From positions 10,082-20,675 of the forward strand of contig DBFP01000030.1 in NCBI GenBank assembly GCA_002294405.1: a stretch of DNA of 10,594 nt, written 5' to 3'. The stretch is from Anaerolineales bacterium UBA877. GTDB taxonomy: Bacteria; Chloroflexota; Anaerolineae; Anaerolineales; Villigracilaceae. The position numbers and the translations under genes were made by a program. The notes under the pieces were generated by a model. The model searched no databases. It saw nothing but the letters and a program-made list of their open reading frames with translations, and had not been told where the DNA came from. Of the stretch, positions 6,389-10,594 are shown one piece after another (within the stretch, counting starts at the first letter, position 1; every line of letters starts with the position of its first letter).

Positions 6389-7897
6389 TTAATTTGGTTT
6401 TATAACAAACGTGGTTTTTGTTACGTAAAATCCCGCCTTATTATTTATTATCTGCGGGAACCTTCCATACGAAGATCCCCACAGGCTGTTGAAAATTCCA
6501 GGAATAATTTTATTGCCTGGGATTGTTATTTTAATATATGCATTCAACAGCCAATTAGTAAACCTTAATGTGCTCCCTGCTCTTTTGTATTCTCCACTGA
6601 ATAATGCTTTTTGTGAGCGGATGAGCAGGGATTCGAAAACCTTGTTTTCCCACCTCACCGGGTGTCGCAGAAAATCTGATACGATGCCGCGTTGCCGCAT
6701 TATTTGACCATCAGGCAGCCATGCCGTTTTAAAGTATGCGGATGGATCCAGCTCTTCTTGATATCGGCGGACCGTATCGAAAAATGAAATCGTCAGTTCA
6801 AGATCGGTGCGTTCATTATCCGTGACAGGTTGGGATCGCAGGTATTTTTGGAAGGCACTTTCCAAGCTGGCAAACGATACTCCAAACTGGGAGTGCATGG
6901 CTGCATCCATCACCTCGGAAGGTGTCTGGTTTGATGGAGCAGGAATGTTTCGATAAAACTGGTTAAAAGCATCCCAGCCATATGTATCAACAAGGTATTG
7001 TATCAAGGCGCTTGCCTCCAGGTAGCTTATGTCGTGCTGCTGGTTGTAGAAATCGTTTGCAATGGCTGTCAAAGGAATGTACCACCCCAGGTCAAGCAGC
7101 GCCGCGGCTCTTTGACCGAGCGCCTCAGGTTTGAAGTGACCTCCGGTCAGATAAACAGCCAGCCCCTCCTGCAGCATGGTCGGGAGATAACTCCCACCCA
7201 AGGCACTGTCGTAATAATGTACAAGTTCATGATGGAACAGGAATGCCATGTCATTTCCGATGTAATTGTCATCCAGGTAAGAGACATAAATTCCACTCCA
7301 TGTGAAACCCCCATGACCGACTACTCGAGACATGAATATTATATTTACGCGCTCATTAAGGTCTTCATGTAATTGGGCGGAAACCAATTCGGATTGCCTT
7401 TCGACCTCCTGGCTTAAGGAAACGATGTCGCGTTCAGCAGCGGTGCCGGTGATGTAGTACAGGTTGCAGCAGATGGTGGTGGTCGACACCCAATGCGCAT
7501 CAGGTTCTGGATTCGGTACCTGGTTTGCCGGGAGGAGGGTGATGTTTTCGGTCCAGGATGTGTTTTCCGGGAGACGGGTAAAACTCAAGGTATAGCTGCC
7601 GGGTTGGAGGCCGCCCGTATTCCATATCCACCACAGGGTCGCCTGATTTCGTCCGCCAATTCCAAAGGGTGCTATTCCCGCACTTCCCAGGTCCTGTCCT
7701 TCGATTCCGATTTTTATGCTGCCTGTTTCACTGCCTTGTGCAGGTGGAACCATTACTTCTAAACTGACCTGATCGCCAACAAAAAGAGGTCCATCAGGAT
7801 GGTAATTGACAGTGTTGGGCTTTGTCGGCTGTACGGGGGCACAGGCTGCCAGAAAAATGATCGTCAGCAGGATGAAGTGAAGCCGGGAATCGCGCAT
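6389..7897 (-). CDS. Lipoprotein with HExxH...E zinc peptidase (peptidase MA-like) domain
   Basis: The open frame encodes 502 residues. A hydrophobic signal (about 6-18) ends in a lipobox LAAC with C19, so the mature protein should be a lipid-anchored extracytoplasmic enzyme. Residues about 35-125 look like a beta-sandwich with the WxxWxxxG and LxPGSYTLSF phrases typical of such modules. The catalytic domain (about 135-355) has FHHELVHYYD with zinc ligands H223 and H227 and catalytic E224. E244 in LPTMLQEGLAVYL is the expected third ligand, as in gluzincins of the peptidase MA type. Residues 365-445 are a helical C-terminal domain. The last 50 or so residues look unlike coding sequence and span two inverted repeats, so the native end may lie near 6540. 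No Shine-Dalgarno sequence precedes ATG 7897; a TATAAT lies 7 bases upstream. The substrate is unknown. Confidence 0.85.
   Translation of the reverse strand: MRDSRLHFILLTIIFLAACAPVQPTKPNTVNYHPDGPLFVGDQVSLEVMVPPAQGSETGSIKIGIEGQDLGSAGIAPFGIGGRNQATLWWIWNTGGLQPGSYTLSFTRLPENTSWTENITLLPANQVPNPEPDAHWVSTTTICCNLYYITGTAAERDIVSLSQEVERQSELVSAQLHEDLNERVNIIFMSRVVGHGGFTWSGIYVSYLDDNYIGNDMAFLFHHELVHYYDSALGGSYLPTMLQEGLAVYLTGGHFKPEALGQRAAALLDLGWYIPLTAIANDFYNQQHDISYLEASALIQYLVDTYGWDAFNQFYRNIPAPSNQTPSEVMDAAMHSQFGVSFASLESAFQKYLRSQPVTDNERTDLELTISFFDTVRRYQEELDPSAYFKTAWLPDGQIMRQRGIVSDFLRHPVRWENKVFESLLIRSQKALFSGEYKRAGSTLRFTNWLLNAYIKITIPGNKIIPGIFNSLWGSSYGRFPQIINNKAGFYVTKTTFVIKPN
6427..6459 (-). terminator. Terminator-like hairpin inside the lipoprotein frame
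   Basis: TCCCGC (6431-6436) and GCGGGA (6454-6459) form a perfect 6-bp stem with a 17-base AT-rich loop. On the minus strand the stem runs directly into TTTT (6430-6427). It resembles an intrinsic terminator for the minus-strand lipoprotein gene, yet lies about 40 bases before the stop codon of the open frame. Confidence 0.4.
6484..6552. repeat. Nested inverted repeat of 69 bases
   Basis: The outer arms are a perfect 10-bp inverted repeat, GGCTGTTGAA (6484-6493) and TTCAACAGCC (6543-6552). Inside is a second hairpin: AATTCCAGG (6494-6502) pairs with CCTGGGATT (6516-6524) with one G-T pair, then AATA/TATT with one bulged G. It lies in the atypical 3' end of the lipoprotein frame. It could be a folded RNA element or the remains of a small palindromic insertion; no flanking target duplication is visible. 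Confidence 0.6.
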
Positions 7898-7904
7898 GGT
7901 TATA

Positions 7905-7910
7905 ATTATA
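7905..7910 (-). promoter_or_regulatory. -10 box placed for a leaderless lipoprotein mRNA
   Basis: A consensus TATAAT on the minus strand ends 7 bases before the A of ATG 7897, so transcription would start at or within a base of the start codon. No purine-rich ribosome binding site exists upstream, and no good -35 hexamer is found. TATAATTATA (7901-7910) is itself a palindrome, so the same bases also offer a TATAAT on the plus strand. Confidence 0.5.
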
Positions 7911-7919
7911 GCGCGGCTG

Positions 7920-7948
7920 TTGTAAATTCCCTGCCTTGACGATAGAAT
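7920..7948 (+). promoter_or_regulatory. Probable promoter of the AI-2E family gene
   Basis: TTGTAA (7920-7925, four of six) and TAGAAT (7943-7948, five of six) are separated by exactly 17 bases. Transcription would start near 7955, giving a leader of about 13 bases that barely includes AAGGAG (7955-7960), which is 7 bases before ATG 7968. It lies back to back with the minus-strand promoter within a 70-base gap. Confidence 0.5.
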
Positions 7949-7967
7949 ATATGCAAGGAGTATCCTT

Positions 7968-9218
7968 ATGGAAAAGATTCAGCCTCCCGCCTCACCTCGC
8001 TGGGGTGCGACGGCCAAATTGGTTGTCACTCTGACCGTTGTGGTGATCATAGGTGCGTTGATCGTCAGGTTTAAATTCATCATTGGCCCGGTGTTGATGG
8101 CCTTTGTCCTGGCTTATCTATTATTACCCCTTGCCTCGCGCATGAGTAAAAAGATGCCTCTTTCCTGGGCAATGGCAGTCAATCTCATCTACCTGGTATT
8201 CATAATCATTCTGCTGGCTTTATTGGTCTGGGGCGGTGTGGGTCTGGTCGGGCAAATACAGAACTTGATCTCCGCTGTTCAGAATTATGCCAAGCAACTG
8301 CCTGAGATTATCGACAGCCTTTCTCACAATGCAGTTGCCATTGGTCCCTTCAAATTCAATTTTTCCACCATTGATTGGCAAGCCATCAGCCAGCAGATCC
8401 TTTCCTATGTAGAACCTGCTTTGGGAAGGGTGGGCGGACTGGTCGGAACCCTGGCAAGCAGCGCAGCCTCCACGCTTGGTTGGACAGCGTTCGTGGTGGT
8501 CGTCTCATATTTCTTCCTGCTTGAAAGCGGCGGTTTTCGAGGCCGCATAATCCAGCTGGATATACCCGGGTATGCCGACGATATCCGACGATTGAGTCAA
8601 AAACTGGGACATATCTGGAACGCCTTCTTACGCGGGCAGATCATCATCTTCATTTCAAAGGTGCTCACTTATTCCATCCTTATGAGCATCCTGGGAGTCC
8701 ATTACGCCATCGGGATCGCGCTCATCGCCGGGTTCGCCAGTTTTTTACCTTACATAGGGCCTGCCATCAACTGGATCGTGCTTGGTCTTGTCACCTTCTT
8801 CCAGGGGAGCTATCCATTCGGGCTGTTACCCCTGGCATATACGATAATCGCAATTATCGTTGCGTTGGTAATTGACCAGGTTTTTGATAACCTGGTGGCT
8901 CCGCGCATCATGGCCAGCAGCCTCAAGGTCCATCCCGCTTTCGTGCTTATAGCGGCAATAATCGCAGCCAACCTGATTGGCATTCTGGGCATCATCGTCG
9001 CGGCTCCATTGCTGGCGACGATGCAGCTTTTAGGTCGTTACACAATGCGTAAATTATTGGATAATGATCCTTGGCCTCCAGAAGAAGATAAACTCCCCCC
9101 ACCCCATGTCCCAAAATGGTTCCGGAAAATACGCCATTGGTGGCGAAGGCGCCAGGGCAAGGAAATTGAGCATCCAAAAAAAGAATCCCCCAAGCTGAAA
9201 AACACCAATAATAATTAA
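7968..9218 (+). CDS. AI-2E family (PerM-like) polytopic membrane transporter
   Basis: The 416-residue protein is full length for this family of inner-membrane exporters and antiporters; members have been linked to autoinducer-2 export and Na+/H+ exchange, but most have no known substrate. Hydrophobic segments lie at about 16-35, 38-56, 68-94, 155-185, 224-242, 244-263, 265-280, 285-305 and 322-355. Between segments three and four (about 95-150) is the usual long amphipathic extramembrane region. Family signatures are LRGQ (221-224), PYIGP (261-265), DNLVAPRIM (307-315) and VHPAFVLIA (321-329). The hydrophilic tail (about 360-416) is rich in Trp, Arg, Lys and Pro and ends in four Asn among its last five residues; it is longer than a minimal member. 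AAGGAG lies 7 bases before ATG. It is probably cotranscribed with the next two genes (gaps of 65 and 4 bases), with no terminator seen between them. Confidence 0.93.
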   Translation: MEKIQPPASPRWGATAKLVVTLTVVVIIGALIVRFKFIIGPVLMAFVLAYLLLPLASRMSKKMPLSWAMAVNLIYLVFIIILLALLVWGGVGLVGQIQNLISAVQNYAKQLPEIIDSLSHNAVAIGPFKFNFSTIDWQAISQQILSYVEPALGRVGGLVGTLASSAASTLGWTAFVVVVSYFFLLESGGFRGRIIQLDIPGYADDIRRLSQKLGHIWNAFLRGQIIIFISKVLTYSILMSILGVHYAIGIALIAGFASFLPYIGPAINWIVLGLVTFFQGSYPFGLLPLAYTIIAIIVALVIDQVFDNLVAPRIMASSLKVHPAFVLIAAIIAANLIGILGIIVAAPLLATMQLLGRYTMRKLLDNDPWPPEEDKLPPPHVPKWFRKIRHWWRRRQGKEIEHPKKESPKLKNTNNN

Positions 9219-9283
9219 TAACTGCAAGGATACGTCTATACATTCTGAGTAATTAGTTTAACAACCCATAAAGGAGAACACAA

Positions 9284-9466
9284 ATGCCCAAGACCGACTC
9301 TGAACCTACAACTGAAACCCTGGCTGAGACCGAAAGCTATTTGGCCTGGAAAGCCGATGAACCTGATGGTGAGACCACGTATCATCTTGAATTAAATAAT
9401 GTCACCCTGCATTTTTTTAAAGAGGAATGGGATGAATTCCTTGATTTGATCCACACCATTAAATAA
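9284..9466 (+). CDS. Small acidic protein of unknown function
   Basis: This is a real 60-residue gene: AAGGAG (9271-9276) sits 7 bases before ATG, and the product has folded-protein character. The N-terminus (1-17) is Glu/Thr-rich. Then ESYLAWKADEPDGETTYHLE (17-36) and NNVTLHFFKEEWDEFLDL (38-55) suggest two or three beta strands followed by an amphipathic helix. It has no Cys, signal peptide or membrane helix and is strongly acidic. I recognise the strand-helix pattern as that of small uncharacterised bacterial proteins but cannot assign a function. The stop codon lies four bases before the GTG of the P1 peptidase, which lacks its own ribosome binding site, so the two are probably coupled. 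Confidence 0.82.
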   Translation: MPKTDSEPTTETLAETESYLAWKADEPDGETTYHLELNNVTLHFFKEEWDEFLDLIHTIK

Positions 9467-9470
9467 TCCT

Positions 9471-10463
9471 GTGAAACCATATAATGCCATTACTGACGTC
9501 CCGGGAATTGAAGTGGGCCAGGCCCAGGACGAAGACGCACTTACTGGCTGCACTGTCATCCTCTGCCGCAAGGGAGCGGTCGGGGGCGTGGATGTACGCG
9601 GCAGTGCCCCTGGCACACGCGAAACCGATTTGCTAAACCCAATCAATCTGGTTAACAAAGTCAATGCAATAGTGTTGGCAGGTGGATCTGCGTTTGGGCT
9701 GGACGCCGCCTCAGGCGTGATGAAATACCTGGCGGAGAACAATATTGGATACGGGGTGGGCAGCGTCCGTGTTCCAATTGTCCCGGCAGCCATCCTTTTT
9801 GACCTTGGAATCGGAAATCCATCCCGGCACCCGGATCCTGAAATGGGTTATGCGGCTGTCTCCTCCGCCACATCTGGTCCTGTTGCTGAAGGCAACGCAG
9901 GTGCGGGGACGGGAGCAACAATTGGAAAAATATTCGGGTTCGCCGGGGCGATGAAATCTGGTCTTGGCACGGCAAGCATTAAATTAGCCGGTGGGGTGTG
10001 GGTCGGTGCAATTGTCGCGGTCAATGCCTTCGGAGATGTGTTGGATCATTTGACGGGTCAGATCATTGCAGGCGCACGCCCTGCCAAATTTGGTCCTTTG
10101 GTGGTGGGTGGCGCAGGGAAATTCGCCGATACCCAGAAAGTTATGCAAACGCTGACCGGTCGGACCATTTTATCCCTCGCCACCAGCGGAAATACGGTAA
10201 TCGGGGTGGTGGCCACCAACGCCAGGTTTATTAAGGCACAGGCTGCCAAAATGGCCCAAATGGCGCAGGATGGTCTTGCTCGTTCAATTCGCCCAGCCCA
10301 TACCATGTTGGACGGTGACACGATATTCGCCCTCGCTACTGGTCAAAAGAAAGCTGATGTGAGCATCGTGGGCACTTATGCTGCTGAGGCAATGTCGCTG
10401 GCAATCGTCAGGGCAGTCAGAGCCGCGAAAACAGCCGGCGGATTGCCTGGAATTAGTGAGTAA
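9471..10463 (+). CDS. P1 family (DmpA/ThnT-like, S58) self-processing peptidase
   Basis: The 330-residue protein matches the DmpA/ornithine-acetyltransferase superfamily of N-terminal-nucleophile hydrolases, which cut themselves into two chains. Markers are NAITDVPGIEVGQA (5-18), ALTGCTVI (23-30), DVRGSAPGTRETDLL (41-55), IVLAGGSAFGLDAASGVM (67-84), VPIVPAAILFDL (101-112) and GNAGAGTGATIGK (141-153). The likely cleavage site and nucleophile are N241-T242 in SGNTVIGVVATN. Thr as nucleophile after Asn is as in ThnT, whereas DmpA uses Ser. The C-terminal DGDTIFALATG (281-291) is also typical. Members release N-terminal residues from peptides or hydrolyse amides; the substrate is unknown. No signal peptide is seen, so it is probably cytoplasmic. 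The start is GTG 9471, the only candidate after an in-frame TGA at 9447; no Shine-Dalgarno sequence is evident. Confidence 0.93.
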   Translation: MKPYNAITDVPGIEVGQAQDEDALTGCTVILCRKGAVGGVDVRGSAPGTRETDLLNPINLVNKVNAIVLAGGSAFGLDAASGVMKYLAENNIGYGVGSVRVPIVPAAILFDLGIGNPSRHPDPEMGYAAVSSATSGPVAEGNAGAGTGATIGKIFGFAGAMKSGLGTASIKLAGGVWVGAIVAVNAFGDVLDHLTGQIIAGARPAKFGPLVVGGAGKFADTQKVMQTLTGRTILSLATSGNTVIGVVATNARFIKAQAAKMAQMAQDGLARSIRPAHTMLDGDTIFALATGQKKADVSIVGTYAAEAMSLAIVRAVRAAKTAGGLPGISE

Positions 10464-10509
10464 AACTCCCATATCACTTTCCCAAGGTTTCATTCGTCCA
10501 GACTTCAGA

Positions 10510-10552
10510 ATCGATTTTTATTGTCCCGTATAGGACAACTCCGAAAATCGGT
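10510..10552. repeat. Nested inverted repeat, operator- or RNA-hairpin-like
   Basis: The core is the palindrome TTGTCC-CGTATA-GGACAA (10521-10538). Around it ATCGATTTT (10510-10518) pairs with AAAATCGGT (10544-10552), with one G-T pair, separated from the core by 2 and 5 unpaired bases. No T-run follows on either strand, so it is not a standard terminator. It lies 47 bases after the peptidase stop, in the gene-free last 131 bases, and may control a gene beyond the right edge. Confidence 0.55.
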
Positions 10553-10594
10553 CAACCATGCGAAATGATCCAAATTTGACTTGTGTCCGTCGGT

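Noticed and set aside
6484..6552. Insertion sequence
   Set aside because: The repeat is only 69 bases, has no transposase and shows no flanking direct repeat; a non-autonomous element remains possible but unproven.
6998..7372. Plus-strand 124-codon open frame
   Set aside because: It lies fully antisense to the zinc-motif region of the lipoprotein gene, whose HELVH...E signature fixes the coding strand.
1..10594. CRISPR array, tRNA, rRNA, phage or defence island
   Set aside because: No spaced direct repeats, tRNA-like cloverleaf arms, rRNA sequence, or integrase, Cas or restriction genes are visible in the window.

Overview
The window looks like ordinary chromosomal DNA from a bacterium of moderate base composition, most plausibly an Anaerolineae-type member of the Chloroflexota. 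That placement is an inference from the gene set: a stand-alone XPB/Ssl2-N-like protein without a helicase motor, an FHA protein tethered by a Thr/Pro linker to one membrane helix, a HELVH lipoprotein, and a 60-residue acidic protein next to a P1 (DmpA-like) peptidase. There is no ribosomal RNA or other marker to confirm it. I see no mobile element, CRISPR array, tRNA or phage gene.

Layout, left to right. Bases 1-495 hold a nitroreductase whose first few codons lie off the left edge. It converges on a PLP-dependent acyl-CoA:amino acid C-acyltransferase of the Kbl/BioF family (656-1840, minus), with a strong two-way terminator between them (about 607-638). Two more minus-strand genes follow: a 563-residue helicase-associated-domain protein (2049-3740) and a GAF-GGDEF diguanylate cyclase (4019-5368). 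A divergent control region of about 300 bases separates the cyclase from a plus-strand FHA membrane protein (5671-6324), which has a very good promoter and ribosome binding site. The FHA gene converges on a minus-strand lipoprotein with a gluzincin-type zinc site (6389-7897). A 70-base divergent promoter region then leads to a plus-strand run of three genes: an AI-2E family membrane protein (7968-9218), a 60-residue acidic protein (9284-9466), and four bases later a P1/S58 self-processing peptidase (9471-10463). The last 131 bases have no gene but contain an operator-like nested inverted repeat.

Functional links are limited. The cyclase (c-di-GMP signalling) and the FHA protein (phosphothreonine reading) are both signalling proteins reading away from a shared region, but no kinase, phosphatase or c-di-GMP effector is present. 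The last three genes are probably one transcript, and the small protein may be translationally coupled to the peptidase. The enzymes at the left edge look like independent metabolic genes.

I did not find a convincing new multi-gene system. The parts most worth a second look are the 3' end of the lipoprotein gene, where nested inverted repeats and a terminator-like hairpin lie inside the open frame; its apparently leaderless start; the small-protein/P1-peptidase pair; the motorless XPB-N-like protein; and the palindrome at the right edge.
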